A stretch of 64,000 nucleotides of DNA from Hexactinellida sp. DTS-2022 (Eukaryota > Porifera > Hexactinellida): the NCBI GenBank assembly GCA_028753945.1, contig JAPNXP010000008.1:186001-250000 (forward strand). The letters run 5' to 3'. Positions 47,406-59,007 of this stretch are shown here, piece by piece. How positions within the stretch are numbered: position 1 is the first letter of the stretch; each line of letters begins with the position of its first letter. Made by a program: the position numbers and the translations under genes. Under the pieces are notes generated by a model, which worked only from the letters and a program-made list of their open reading frames with translations, ran no database searches and had not been told where the DNA came from.

Positions 47406-48680
47406 ATGGCCGTTCGATTCCCTGACCCGATACACCCCGTAGACCCTGTCGAGTTGGAAATAAACCAACTATTCGATCGCATAATTATGTGTGTCCAGCA
47501 GCGACGAGTGGCACTCCTAACCACATACCGCGACACACAAAATGAAATAGCCGCTAGACCCATCGCCCGCGCGCGAAAAGAACAAGAACTAATGGCATTT
47601 AAAGCTCAAACCGAACAAAGTCTCCAAATGAACGAACTGAGAGAGTTTCAAGAGCGACTGTTAGTTGAAATAGAACAAAAGCTAGCAGAGGTGAGGGTAC
47701 CCCAGCCCGAGACACGCGTGGTGTTCCGAGGTATCTGTGGACACCTGGAGCAGGTGATCGCAGGTGTGGGAGAGGTAGTCGAGGAGGAGGTGCCCGTTGT
47801 AACCTTACAAGTGCCCTTTGTACCCCTACAAGTTCCCGTTGTACCCCGATACGAAGACATGAGACCGATTGTAGCTGTCGGGGAGGCAGGAAAAGATCCT
47901 GGAGAGCTCTTGGATCCTCATGGTGTCGCTATCGATGAGAACACACATCTAATTTATGTCGCCGAATGGGGTTCCTCTAGAGTCTCAATCTTCTCAGAGA
48001 CAGGCGAATTCATGAATACTTTCACAAATGAAGAAATGTTTCGGCCACGCGATATAGCGATCCATCGAGACAACCTGTACCTGACGGACAGAGGAGTACA
48101 CGCTGTGTTCCAATTCAAAATAGAGGCTGACATGCATCTCGTCGCTAGCAAAGGGAGATGGGGAACTGGTAGGGGACAGTTCTATTACCCTAGCGGACTC
48201 TCCGTCTCTACCAACGGAGATGTGTTCGTCGTAGATAAGGACAACCACAGAATCCATGTCCTAGATGACTCCCTACACTTCCAAAGATTCATAACGCATC
48301 AAACAATGAAAGACCCGCGTGACGTTAAACTGACAGCAGATGAGGTGTACGTGCTCTGTAATGACTCTCCCTGCATACTCGTGTTCTCTCACGCAGGAGA
48401 GAAGATACGCTCCCTAATCACACGGGGTACAGGAATGCAGATAAGAACAGCTAGCTTCTTCTGTTTGGACAGACAACAGAATTTGCTGATCAGTGATTAT
48501 GAGAGTAATGAAGTTAGAATTTTCTCGAAAGAAGGGACACACCTCCACACTATAGGGAAACCAGGACACGAAGTAGGAACGCTTTATGTCCCTAGAGGAA
48601 TAGTTCTAACTGAAAATATGAAGTTAATTATTGTGTCTTTGAGTAACGAGTACAGACTACAAATATTTTCCTGCCAATAA
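47406..48680 (+). CDS. NHL-repeat protein with N-terminal coiled coil
   Basis: 424 residues, intronless. Residues 1-100 are helical and charged (LFDRIIMCVQQRRVALLTTY, then LREFQERLLVEIEQKLAEVR), and a Val/Pro linker with repeated VPVV/VPLQV blocks spans about 125-145. From about 155 there are NHL propeller blades: LLDPHGVAIDENTHLIYVAE, YPSGLSVSTNGDVFVVDKDN, and a last one, YVPRGIVLTENMKLIIV. The arrangement is that of TRIM-NHL proteins, but no RING or B-box is present, so a ligase function cannot be claimed. The gene is visibly GC-richer than its neighbours, with many C/G third positions, which could mean high expression or a different history. It lies between the two light-chain copies. Confidence 0.8.
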   Translation: MAVRFPDPIHPVDPVELEINQLFDRIIMCVQQRRVALLTTYRDTQNEIAARPIARARKEQELMAFKAQTEQSLQMNELREFQERLLVEIEQKLAEVRVPQPETRVVFRGICGHLEQVIAGVGEVVEEEVPVVTLQVPFVPLQVPVVPRYEDMRPIVAVGEAGKDPGELLDPHGVAIDENTHLIYVAEWGSSRVSIFSETGEFMNTFTNEEMFRPRDIAIHRDNLYLTDRGVHAVFQFKIEADMHLVASKGRWGTGRGQFYYPSGLSVSTNGDVFVVDKDNHRIHVLDDSLHFQRFITHQTMKDPRDVKLTADEVYVLCNDSPCILVFSHAGEKIRSLITRGTGMQIRTASFFCLDRQQNLLISDYESNEVRIFSKEGTHLHTIGKPGHEVGTLYVPRGIVLTENMKLIIVSLSNEYRLQIFSCQ

Positions 48681-50681
48681 TTATTGTTTTGTTTTTAAAT
48701 TAATAATACAAAAGTTATTTTTTCCCAATTACATCCATGGTCTATTAATACAATAATAATTCATTATAATTTGGGTAAATGATAGAATTATGTTGTAAGT
48801 TGTAACAAACAATAAATAATATTTTGGGAAAATGTGAATAAACGAGGGACAATCACACTGATTTTTTTGTTCGGAATTGATTGAGGAATTGGTATGACTG
48901 AGCTACAGACTTTAAATTTGGCAGGGGGATGGGGAATAATGTTTCTAGGTACAATTTCTAATATCTAAGAAAAATATTCACATCTTCCCTCTCAAAAGGT
49001 GGCAAAACTATCAGTTGTTAAGTATGCATTATAGAAACCTTAACTGAGACTGTAATTTAAAGTACTAACTTGTAGGGTAAAATTTATTGGTCAAATGTAT
49101 TGGCCCAGAATTAATTGTGTTTATTTTTAAGCCAATTAAATACAATAAACTCCATTATAACTAAGTCGCATATAGCGGAATAACTGCCAATATCTTATCC
49201 TTTCAATGAACTACCCCATTGAGCATGGCATAGTCACTGATTGGGAATATATGGAGATAATATGGGAACACAAAAGATATTAGACATATCAATATTATAT
49301 ATTATGTAAATATACTCACGTGTTACGTAGTATAACTACAAAATTATGGTATGTAGTTGTTCTGAAAGACTTCACAAAATAACAGGGAATTACATTATTA
49401 AAACTGTGTATGTTACGTGTCACAATATTCCTATTTAAGACCACTTATGTACACTTTATATTTAATGCGCATATTATACAACTGAAGTTGAAGTTGCTAT
49501 CTGTATCAAAGAAAAGAATGGCATATGTTTGTATGCAGGTGTTGCTGTCTACTATAGTATAGTAGTAGCAGGTGTTATTATCTGTATAGTCTAGTATAGT
49601 TCCACTTATGTAACACATGTGACATACTCAGAGTCAGAGTATATATACAATTTACAACATGAAATTAGTTTTTATTTATTTTAACGCTCTAAAATTCCTT
49701 CTCGAATTTATTATCCCAATGCAATCGATTAAATTATTTTATTTTTTATGACAGTGATTTCCAACCTTTTAAAATTTGACAAATTTTAATTCGTGTTCAG
49801 CATACTTGTTTACCTATAATACCCGTTGAAAGCTAACTTCTAGGTTTTTTTTAAATTTTCATTAATTTGTTAGCTATTTTGTATCATCTCTGAGATTTAT
49901 GCTAATTAACTAATTACTATAAATAATTATTTAATTTATTTATCATTAAAACACACAAATAGATGACTATACATGGTTCGTTTGCTCTGTAATTCATACA
50001 ATCCTAGCAAATAATACATTTAGTTTGTTATAAACATCCAACATCCTTAGTTGCGGCTTTCTTATTACCAAATACATACTAACTGCTGTACCACGTCAAA
50101 CCATACAACAAAAGTCTATTGTAGACACAAAATGCCTATTTTAACTCGCAATACAACCCAGTTCACAATTTATACTATTTAAATATTTTCTAAAGTTTAT
50201 TGTATATATTTGTGACTCTCAGTTTTTGTATTATAATTTATATTTGTAATTTGTAATTCTATAATATAGTATGTTTACCCCATAGAGATAATTTGTTTTC
50301 AAAACTCAACATTTAACATTAGACAAAAACTATCGCGAAATGCACATCGTCCTATGTATTTAACATTGCACTCTGAATTTGTAAATGAATGTAGTCGTAA
50401 TATTTAATTAACTAAAGCATTTAAGTTAATCGAAGTTATTAGTGAATTATCATTTACTGAGGATAAAAACTTTGATTTAAACTTTGTAATTATACTCGAT
50501 TGAGATGTGTATTCTTTTGACTGTTGATATTGAAGTAGTGGTACTAATTTTTTAACAATTTCCGTTAATGATCGCAAAACTGATTTCTCTACATTAATAA
50601 ATGGTCTATTAATAATTAATTTTAATATAATTCAATAAGTACACATTCCAACTACCCCCTGATGCAGTTATTAACAAAGTA
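48681..50681. other. 2-kb spacer, NHL gene to light chain 2
   Basis: Very AT-rich. AATAAA signals near 48812 and 48837. A short family-B scrap at about 49145-49190. I see no gene. Confidence 0.5.
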
Positions 50682-50830
50682 CAGCATACTCTTGTTAATA
50701 CGAACTTCAGGGCACCGTGAATATTTGTTTGGATCACTCGGAAAATCGTATTTTAATTTGAGTCACTTGCATGCATTGTATAGGCTAGGGAAATTAAACC
50801 TCGTATTTTTGTATTAACGAGAGTCGACTG
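50682..50830. mobile_element. family A variant upstream of light chain 2
   Basis: CAGCATACTCTTGTTAATAC to TTAACGAGAGTCGACTG, TA at the right. It ends 26 bp before the ATG. Confidence 0.8.
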
Positions 50831-50856
50831 TATTTTATACTTTAGTCACTTAGAAA

Positions 50857-51294
50857 ATGGACGATCGTGACATTGAATCGAAAGACGCTTTCCTTCTGTT
50901 TGATAAGAAAGGAGATTCCAAAATTGAATCTACACAATTGGGAGACGTATTGCGTGCATTAGGCTTAAATCCAACCGAGGCTGAAATTAAAAAAATCGTC
51001 AACGAAATCGATCCACACGGAACACGCCGCTTAACTTACGAAGAATTTCTACCAATTTGTCGTTCGCAGAAACAAAAGAAAACACAGGGGACCATGGAAG
51101 ATTTTATTGAGGGTCTCCGTGTGTTTGACAAGGATGGAAATGGGACAATAAGTAGTGCTGAGTTGAGACATGTTTTGACAAGTTTGGGCGAAAAATTGTC
51201 TGACGAAGAAGTTGATTCACTTCTTACTGGCATTGAGGACAGTCAGGGACAAGTTAATTATGAGGATTTTGTCAAGATGGTGATGTCAACTTGA
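50857..51294 (+). CDS. MYL6: myosin essential light chain, copy 2
   Basis: 145 residues, intronless, with only scattered changes from copy 1 (for example ESKD for [24 protein letters not shown]). EF-hand layout and the third calcium loop ([12 protein letters not shown]) are unchanged. Short stretches of homology also continue upstream (the transposon end) and downstream (TGATCAACAACAACAAT), so the duplicated unit was small. The NHL gene and the foldback element now separate the copies by 5.4 kb. Confidence 0.92.
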   Translation: MDDRDIESKDAFLLFDKKGDSKIESTQLGDVLRALGLNPTEAEIKKIVNEIDPHGTRRLTYEEFLPICRSQKQKKTQGTMEDFIEGLRVFDKDGNGTISSAELRHVLTSLGEKLSDEEVDSLLTGIEDSQGQVNYEDFVKMVMST

Positions 51295-51789
51295 TCAACA
51301 ACAACAATTATATTACTAACAATTGTTTAAATTGTTTTTATGTGTAGTATGGAATTCACTTTTATTTGTTTATTTGTGTGATTATTATTTAGTATTTATT
51401 GATTGTCTAAAGTGTAATATTATTGTATACTCAAAAAAATATTTGATTGTCTATAGAGGAACTGATTCTTGTTAGAATCTCTACTAAATAGCTTAATTAA
51501 CGATGAATTGAAATAATTAACAGACGGTAACATCTGTTAGGTTTCTGAGAAATTGAGCTCTTAACTTAATTCCGATGGTTTTTAATATTATGTTCCTTTA
51601 ATGAGAATGGTTATTGTTGTTCATATTATAACACAATATGGTATTGATAATTGCGAGTACACAAATATGCGTTATTAGATGTATTGATTGAACACAATGG
51701 ATTCTATTTGGACTTAAACTGGCTTGTTAGTAACGTATTTCTGTAAACAAACTTTGGACAATAATCATTTGTATTTAGCAATTACTGTA
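51295..51789. other. 3' spacer of light chain 2
   Basis: AT-rich; nothing recognised. Confidence 0.4.
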
Positions 51790-51933
51790 CAGTGAACTCC
51801 CGTTATAACGAAGTCGGATATAACGAAATAACAGCTTATAACGAAATGGAGTTTTCCACAAATTCTTAATTATTCCCACTTATAACGAAGGGATTTACAG
51901 GTCCCAAGCACTTCGTTATAACGATAATTGACG
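51790..51933. mobile_element. family B MITE
   Basis: CAGTGAACTCCCGTTATAAC to TTATAACGATAATTGACGG. A family-J repeat follows at about 51940-52035. Confidence 0.8.
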
Positions 51934-52154
51934 GTATAAATCGAAAAACACCTTTTTAATGTAATTTCAGGCCATTTTTTCGCGAGGCCGGGTTTTATAT
52001 TGAAAGTGTTGGCCGATATATAAATAAATCCTTGTATTTATTTATAGTTTAATTTAGGTTACAACAAATACGAGCTATTCTCTATCTCACATAACACAAT
52101 ATATAAACACGGTTGATAAAATGTACACATATAATAACCTTTTAAATAATAAAG

Positions 52155-53072
52155 TTAGTGTTTAGTCTGGTTTTGTAATTGCATTATTTTCTTTCCAAGA
52201 TTTGCATTATGGAATTGCAAATACCGAATCATATCAGCTTGTTTGTCTAATAATTCTTCTACATTATGTGTGTCAGTATCTGTAGTGAATCCTAAATCAG
52301 GTGGAGGTGATGAAAATGGAAGAACTGATTGATTAGAGGTGTTAACTGCCGCATCTGGTGATGGTCTCTTGCAATTAAATCGCATTGTAATTACAATGTA
52401 GTAAATTAATACCGGAAATGTTATTAGTAACTCCATACCAATTAGTATCAGAATGAAATAATCAAAATTAAACTCTGTGTTTTGTATAGCAGCTTCAAGT
52501 TGATTCCGTGTTGCGAATAGTAACACAAGTGTCGCGTTTCCGGTTGAAAAAACACCGTAAGGGACTCGACGAACATTTCTAAGTTTGATATAGAATATTA
52601 AGTATCCTCTTCTCCTAATAATTTGATGTTGCCATTGAATTAACCGATCAAATACTCCAATTAAACACCATAGGATTATATGTACAATCGAATAAATACT
52701 GAACTTGTCTATAGTAATAATATTGTCTTCATCGTCATCCGATTCTAAATCGAAAATAATAATGTCTAAATAGCATGAAATTACGTAGCCAATTATAATT
52801 ATCATTTCCGCCATAGTGAAATAGCAAGTAAAAATATGTTTAAATTTAATTGCATTTGTATTTGGCATAAGTGAATTGCTATGGGATTCTAAAGTTGTAC
52901 GTGTAACATGACGAGTGGATTGGCTTGATGGTTGACGTATAGCTGATCGTGGTTGTGTTGCTCTATTGTTTGTTGGAACATCATAAGATTGTGCCGGATG
53001 CGGTTTATTATCTTCATTTTCGCGAAAAAAATAACCAGTATTACCCTTTTGACTATCACCAAGACTGACCAT
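52155..53072 (-). CDS. TMEM192: TMEM192, lysosomal four-span membrane protein
   Basis: Minus strand, single exon, 305 residues (human 271). The cytosolic N-terminus (about 80 residues, Ser/Thr/Gln-rich) is longer than in human. Four membrane segments lie at about 84-106, 122-144, 170-190 and 203-229, with the inter-span motif QWQHQIIRRRGYLIFYIKLR that matches TMEM192. The C-terminal coiled coil (VEELLDKQADMIRYLQFHNA, then NLGKKIMQL) is the family's most conserved part and mediates homodimerisation. TMEM192 sits in late endosome and lysosome membranes; its molecular function is poorly defined. Confidence 0.88.
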   Translation of the reverse strand: MVSLGDSQKGNTGYFFRENEDNKPHPAQSYDVPTNNRATQPRSAIRQPSSQSTRHVTRTTLESHSNSLMPNTNAIKFKHIFTCYFTMAEMIIIIGYVISCYLDIIIFDLESDDDEDNIITIDKFSIYSIVHIILWCLIGVFDRLIQWQHQIIRRRGYLIFYIKLRNVRRVPYGVFSTGNATLVLLFATRNQLEAAIQNTEFNFDYFILILIGMELLITFPVLIYYIVITMRFNCKRPSPDAAVNTSNQSVLPFSSPPPDLGFTTDTDTHNVEELLDKQADMIRYLQFHNANLGKKIMQLQNQTKH

Positions 53073-54761
53073 ATTTGTTGGAATCTTTAATACATATCTC
53101 GTGTATAAATAGTCGTTAATTGTCAGCCTATTCCGAAGGATTAGTTCAATCTACTTTCTTTAGGAAGCAAACCAGGTCATGATAAGGCTACCGAACTAAT
53201 TACACTTTTTAATAGGTTTCGTCGGTTCAAGGCATTCTTCCATGCGGGAAACCAGATTGTTATAGCATATGGTGTAGGGCGGTAATTATGTAAGCATTGT
53301 GAAATATGCGAAATTATCTTTGTATGTGTGTGTTCTGTTCTCAGAAATTTTGTTTGTTTGTTTGTTGTTTTCTTTTCTCCGAGTGACAGACGAGAATTTA
53401 ATTAATGAAATGAAAACAAGAGAATAGTTGTAAACAACTCACGAAAAATTATTTACTTAATTTATTTACAGTATTAGTTAAAATGGAAATACGAATACAG
53501 AAAAACTCTAAAATTGGTTAATTTTTTCTGTTTTAAACTAAGATAAACTGTATATGCATGTTTTAAATACAATTAAACGCCAATTATCGATATTTGTATA
53601 ACTATTCACTTTAGTTATTAATCGTTTCTATGTATGATCTAAGTGTATAAACATTTTTAAACATAAATTAAGAGATTATCAAATATTTTAGATATGTAGT
53701 AATTATTATTGGACGGTGCAATTAATTAAATAATCTCATAGAGAAGCCAAGTAATTTCGTATTTAATTACGAGACTCTAAAGGAAATTTTGTCTTTTATA
53801 TTTGGTTATTTTGAGACGGTTATTTTCCTCTTCTGAATTGAATTTTTCCCAAATTTCAAATTTGCACAATCAAATGTTTTGAATCGATAGATTTTATTTT
53901 AGGCCTTACTTGAAGTATATCAGCCTGCAGTTTTTCAATATAAACCCGGTTTTGCAATAATAAATTATTGTTGTTATAAATGACCTTGTCTGTCCCCGAA
54001 AATTACATTAGAAAGCTTTTGGCAATAAATAAGTATATTTCCTTTTATAATCGTAGAATTTACCTACAATATATAAACCTTAATAAAGTTCTCATGTTAG
54101 TAATTCTTTATAGATTCATTAATTTACTTTTATGCTAATTACAAAGTCTTTTAAAATTAGTTTTAAGTCATTATTGTCACACAAATTCTATGAGAACTTT
54201 AATACTTTGAGGTTACAAACTAAATCTATATTAATTATCGCGCACACACACAACAAGGTCCCTTTTATTTCCTTTAAAGGAATATATATTTCCCGCAATT
54301 ACAATCTCATAACATGACAGCTATACAATTCCTTCATAAATTTATGGATTCAACAACAATAGAACATCAAGGTGAATCCAAAGGCGAACATGTACAAAGT
54401 CTTCGGGAATTTCTTTATAAATTCAAAGTTTGTCATTTATAGAGATAAGATTTAATTAATAATTGATTTTAATTTTAATATTGTTATAGGTAAGCATGGG
54501 TAAAGCTTTCTAGTTAGATGACAAATTTAACAAATGGACTTCTGATTATAATAGTATCTCTATTAAGCGGAGTTCAAAATTTTTGTATTGCAATTACAAA
54601 TATATCGGCCAATACATTTTCTAATGGAAATTTTTGTCACATACAAGGAATTTTTAACATTAAAAATTCAACCTAATTTTTTACAGAATTTGTATTGAGT
54701 ATGCCCATTTATATTTATTCTGTTTTAAATTAATAGTTTAGTGTCCAAATCTGTGTTTACA
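53073..54761. other. divergent 1.7-kb spacer, TMEM192 to UNC119
   Basis: AT-rich. A TTTG run at 53346-53366 and family-J-like words at 53925-54035 (TATAAACCCGGTTTTGC, CATTAGAAAGC). A scrap of family C near 54560. No gene recognised; the open frame at 54132-54317 has no family resemblance. Confidence 0.45.
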
Positions 54762-55997
54762 ATGAACAGTGAGGTTAGTTCTTTACAAGCTGCTTATAAA
54801 TACGATAAGCAAATAAAGCGATCAAGTTATGAAGAATATCTTTCCAATAAATCTGTAATTACTGTTGAAGATATTCACCAATTGAAAGAACCAACAGTTG
54901 ATTATTTAGTGCCTAGAGATGCTAATGTATTCGGGATATTCTTTACTAGGTAAGCAGTAAAACATTGCATATTGGTTATACAGTGACCTTATTAGCCTAT
55001 ACAAAAGAGTGTCTTTATCCAATGTTTACTGTGTAGAAATAACTGTACTTTACTGTAGGCATATTATAATTCTCGACTAACTACAGTAGAACCTCGTTAG
55101 TACGAACACCAGGGGACCATCAAAATGCGTTCGTCTTATCCGGAATTCGTATTAACCAATATTATTTGTATTAAAAAGGCTTTGAAGAGGACTTAAATCG
55201 TGTTCGTATTAACCGGAATTTCGTATCAACGAGGTTCTACTGTATTGGACAAACAAGACAAGGGATTTTATAATATACAGACACAAAAAGAAAGGAATTA
55301 CTTCTATAGTATATGCCAACATCTTTCTACTGTAATTTCAGGCACAGGCAAGGTCATATTTACTCCAAAAATCACCTTTGCGAAGCCGGGTTTATATATT
55401 GAAAAGGTTTTGGCCGATATACTACAAGCAAGTCCTTTAACATTATTTCTAGTTTTCTCATTTGTTAAGACTAAATTTCTGTCTTCAAAATAGTCTAACA
55501 TTTTAAGGGCAATTTTACTATTTTTTGTATATTTTAGATTCTGCCTCCGTGATGAAGAAACAAACAAACAGATTTTGGACATAAAACTTTCCGAAGACGA
55601 AATTAAATACTACCCAACCGCTTCCAATGCTTCTACAGATCCGTCATTTGGCCGTTTTATAAGATTTCAATTGCCCCCTTCTTTCCTTGAGCTGAAACAC
55701 ATTGGTGCTACTATTGATTTTATAATCGGGAAAGAACCAGTTAAAAGTTTCAGAATGATTGAAAAACATTATTTCAATACAATACAATTGAAAGATTTTG
55801 ATTTCCTATTTCCATTTTGTATGCCAAACAGTCGGAATTCGTGTGACCAAATTTACGAAGTACCAGCTTTGCAAACTGAATTAAAATCACAGATTATTCA
55901 AAATCCTTATCGCACCAAATCTGATTCATTCTACTTTGTACAAAATCGCTTAATTATGCACCATAAAGCGGAATTTTCGTTTAATTTCACTGCATAG
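54762..55997 (+). CDS. UNC119: UNC119 lipid-binding chaperone
   Basis: Two exons, 54762-54952 and 55539-55997, about 216 residues. The beta-sandwich fold of the PDE-delta/UNC119 family is shown by DYLVPRDANVFGIFFTRF, GRFIRFQLPPSFLELKHIGA, FRMIEKHYFNTIQLKDFDF, PFCMPNSRNSCDQIYEVP and the end YRTKSDSFYFVQNRLIMHHK. UNC119 extracts myristoylated proteins (transducin alpha, ciliary cargo) for transport. The ATG at 54762 (MNSEVSSLQAAYK) is used because the in-frame codon further upstream is GTG. The intron holds a family-A element and a family-J repeat. Confidence 0.93.
55084..55242. mobile_element. family A MITE, UNC119 intron
   Basis: CAGTAGAACCTCGTTAGTAC to CAACGAGGTTCTACTG, TA-flanked. Family J (CTTTGCGAAGCCGGG, TTTTGGCCGATATACT) follows to about 55445. 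Confidence 0.88.
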
Positions 55998-56382
55998 TAT
56001 ATATATCGAGATCTACCTATTCACTTATTATTATAATTTATTGATCACCTCAAATTTGATTGAATTTCATTCTATAAAATGTTTAATCAACTGTATTATT
56101 ACTAACTTTGTTGTGTTGTTGTTGTTTACCAATTGAGTGTATCATGTGTGTACAAATTTGGTGTATTCTGTTTGTTAATACTGGTAACTGGTAAGATACA
56201 ATTGTGGGTAATTGGAATTTTATTTTTTCTCGTATATTATAAATTCCTATTATGTTCTAGGTAAAAATTGTTATTATTATACACACAAATATTTGATAAT
56301 TAATACAATATTAATGCTAAAAATAAATAGAAATTGGAAATAGAAAATAACAAATATATTTAGGGGTATAACTAATTAATGT
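55998..56382. other. convergent spacer, UNC119 to receptor
   Basis: AT-rich 3' ends; nothing recognised. Confidence 0.4.
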
Positions 56383-57501
56383 TTAATTTCTTCTTGAGTT
56401 AACTAGTGCATCACTTTCCTGCGAAACTTGTCGAGTATTCGCGATTGTCACGGGTTCTCTAATAAAATTAGTTGTTCGATGGTAAGTTCGAATTGCATTC
56501 ATGAAACCTGGCTTAAATATCCCGTAGAGTAGTACGTGAATTGTACCCTGTAAACCTTGTATCACTGACAGTGAAATCAACAGAATTATAAATAGTATGT
56601 ACTCCTCATTTTCTGAACTGAATTTATGACTTGTGAAATTATCCAAACTAATATAGTAAACAATGGTTGCCATCAAAATAGTAACTTCTTCAAGAACAAT
56701 AAATGTTGTTTTCGCTAATGCAAGAATACAAGCTAATTTATAATCGTGTTTGTCAAGAAGATACAGGCCACGGTTTTTCGCAATATGCCTTGCAATATAA
56801 ACATAAATAACTCCATTGGAAACGATCATTATAAGTAGAAATATGTTTATTAAGACAATAGAAAGTATCTGTAAATCAATCCATAGATAGTCCCAATCAA
56901 AATGTAACGGCCTTTCTTCAATACTAATAAGATACCCGAAAATTCCAGGCGAAATATTATAAGATTTTATATCAGAATTGTAATGTGCGAAATCATGAAA
57001 AGAAGCGATTGAAAGGACAATCCATACTACACCGTATATAAACGGTAAACCGACTGAAAATGTTAACCAAATTCTTATGCGTGATTGTCGGTATTTTTTA
57101 CGTCGATCACCTGCTCCCATTTCGCGTCCATGATTAGTGTAAATTTCGCGAACTTTCAATGCAGAATTAATGCAACAAGTTGTCACAAGAAGATAAGACA
57201 TGAATTTTAAAGCTGTGACTGTAATTGTGATTGTTAATGCAACAATCGTAGCATCAAAAGTACTATTCTTGTGTAAGGAAAATGTCTCACCAATAATCGC
57301 GATTAAACACCAAAAAATCGCGATAGTAAAATCACAAATAGCAATTGTGTAGGTGAGAAAAACTTTGCCTTTACAAGCCGTTCGAAAACAGCATCCAGTA
57401 AATATAACTATCAGTGTGAAAAATATGGAAAAAATCGCGAAAAATGCTCGCGTTATGTAAGCCGCAGATTCCAATGAGAACAATTCGTTGTCAACTGACA
57501 T
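56383..57501 (-). CDS. orphan seven-transmembrane receptor-like protein
   Basis: Minus strand, single exon, 372 residues. Seven hydrophobic segments at about 15-37, 47-69, 84-108, 146-166, 208-233, 256-281 and 298-325. A short N-terminus, a basic second intracellular loop (GDRRKKYRQSRIR) and a 45-residue Ser/Thr/Arg tail with a possible eighth helix (YGIFKPGFMNAIRTYHRTTN). Sequons are NST in extracellular loop 1 and NFT in the third. No DRY or NPxxY of class A and no large class B/C ectodomain. The shape resembles cAMP-receptor/GPR157-type receptors, but I cannot place it with confidence. Confidence 0.65.
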   Translation of the reverse strand: MSVDNELFSLESAAYITRAFFAIFSIFFTLIVIFTGCCFRTACKGKVFLTYTIAICDFTIAIFWCLIAIIGETFSLHKNSTFDATIVALTITITVTALKFMSYLLVTTCCINSALKVREIYTNHGREMGAGDRRKKYRQSRIRIWLTFSVGLPFIYGVVWIVLSIASFHDFAHYNSDIKSYNISPGIFGYLISIEERPLHFDWDYLWIDLQILSIVLINIFLLIMIVSNGVIYVYIARHIAKNRGLYLLDKHDYKLACILALAKTTFIVLEEVTILMATIVYYISLDNFTSHKFSSENEEYILFIILLISLSVIQGLQGTIHVLLYGIFKPGFMNAIRTYHRTTNFIREPVTIANTRQVSQESDALVNSRRN

Positions 57502-58100
57502 TTCACTCCTAAATAATGTAGATTTGTAGATTCTTGCTTTTTATCTATTTCAAAGTAACTAAATAATATTGAAACTATATATGGACTTACATCAGCTATC
57601 AAATACACTTTTCAATAGTTATATATTTTAATATAGTATCACAATATAGTAATTAGATAATCACTAATCTTTCAAGTATTCACCAAAGTTATTTGCATCC
57701 AAAAAAATATCTTCAAATTAGGTTTTCTGTGGAATAATTTACTCTGCAATTTATCCTTCCAATCACACAGTAATGCATATTATGAGACCTTACCATTCGC
57801 GAATTCTTATACTTCTTCTATCATTGTGTGTTTGTCGTATCTATTGGTTTATCGAGTTTCTTAATTGCAATTATTCGTATATGGTGTTGAATGAGGTACT
57901 ACAATGCGTATATAGGGTCAATATCTTTTCTCTATAGAAGTTATGGAATATTACTTGGAGTTATTCTGTTGCCATATGTTTGCGTTTAACTTAATTATTT
58001 CTATTGTAGTTTTAATTATATGTTGAATAATCTGACTAAACCATGTTTTACTGAATCAAACAAATATGGATTTATTGGGATAATCATTAATTAATTAGTA
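57502..58100. other. upstream region of the receptor gene
   Basis: AT-rich; no feature recognised. Confidence 0.4.
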
Positions 58101-58255
58101 CAGTAGAACCTCGTTAGTACGAACACCATATGGGACCGTTAAAATGGTTCGCCTTATCGGGAATTCGTATTAACTAGTGTCGATTATATTGAAAAGGCTT
58201 TGAAGGGGCTTACATAGTGTTCGTATTAACCATGTTCGCAACTAACGAGATTCTA
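58101..58255. mobile_element. family A MITE
   Basis: CAGTAGAACCTCGTTAGTAC to CTAACGAGATTCTACA. Confidence 0.85.
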
Positions 58256-58348
58256 CATTCATATTGTGAAAGCAATTGAATTTTGGCATGTTTGAAAATA
58301 CATGTATATTGTGGCGTTTTAACACATTTTATTATGTACAAACTTTAG

Positions 58349-58495
58349 GACCGTTCAAACGTTACGTAACACTTAATTCACGAAAATAAGATTCCCCTAC
58401 CTATGTTCCATTTTTTTTACAATCTTATTATACAAAAGGATGTTCTGTCACACATTGGTTAATCCCCCTTGGAAGCGTTATGTAATATTTGAAAA
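58349..58495. mobile_element. family K repeat
   Basis: GACCGTTCAAACGTTACGTA to CTTGGAAGCGTTATGTAAT, with CAAAAGGATG inside. Confidence 0.65.
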
Positions 58496-58551
58496 TTAAA
58501 TTGTGACCATAAGTTGTCATTTATATGCATTGACATTTAGTTATCAAATTA

Positions 58552-58971
58552 CAGTCAACTCCGCTTAATCGGGTCACTTTGGTCCAGGGATAGTTAGACC
58601 CGATTAAGTGGAGGACACTATTAACCGAAATTATACTTTTTGAGGGTATAACGAACAATTTATTACATACTTATACGTATTACTAGAATAGCTACATATA
58701 CAACACGAGTGATTATAATATCATACCATATATATCATACCATATCATACCATATCATATCATATCATATAAATACTTTTGCACACATAATTTAACGCAA
58801 TTTACAGAATAATGACCAGAGTCATTCATTCACCCAAATTTCTCCCAGAATAACCAATTTTGGATTCAAATTTCATAATTCTTGCCCCATTAACCTAAAT
58901 TTTTTATCTTACCTTGTATTGGCATGATTATGTCCTGAATAACCAGTGACTCCATTAAGCGGAGTTGACTG
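58552..58971. mobile_element. long family C element upstream of CPT1
   Basis: CAGTCAACTCCGCTTAATCG to AAGCGGAGTTGACTG, TA-flanked, 420 bp. It includes an ATATC/ATACC microsatellite (58726-58775) and ends 36 bp before the CPT1 ATG. Confidence 0.8.
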
Positions 58972-59007
58972 TAATACAATTTACTTTTCAAATAAACTAG
59001 CTGCCTC

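Noticed and set aside
47406..48680. Bacterial contamination or transfer as the source of the GC-rich NHL gene
   Set aside because: The neighbouring sequence is continuous native AT-rich DNA, and the coiled coil plus NHL layout is typical of animal proteins. Composition alone is not enough, so only a question is recorded.
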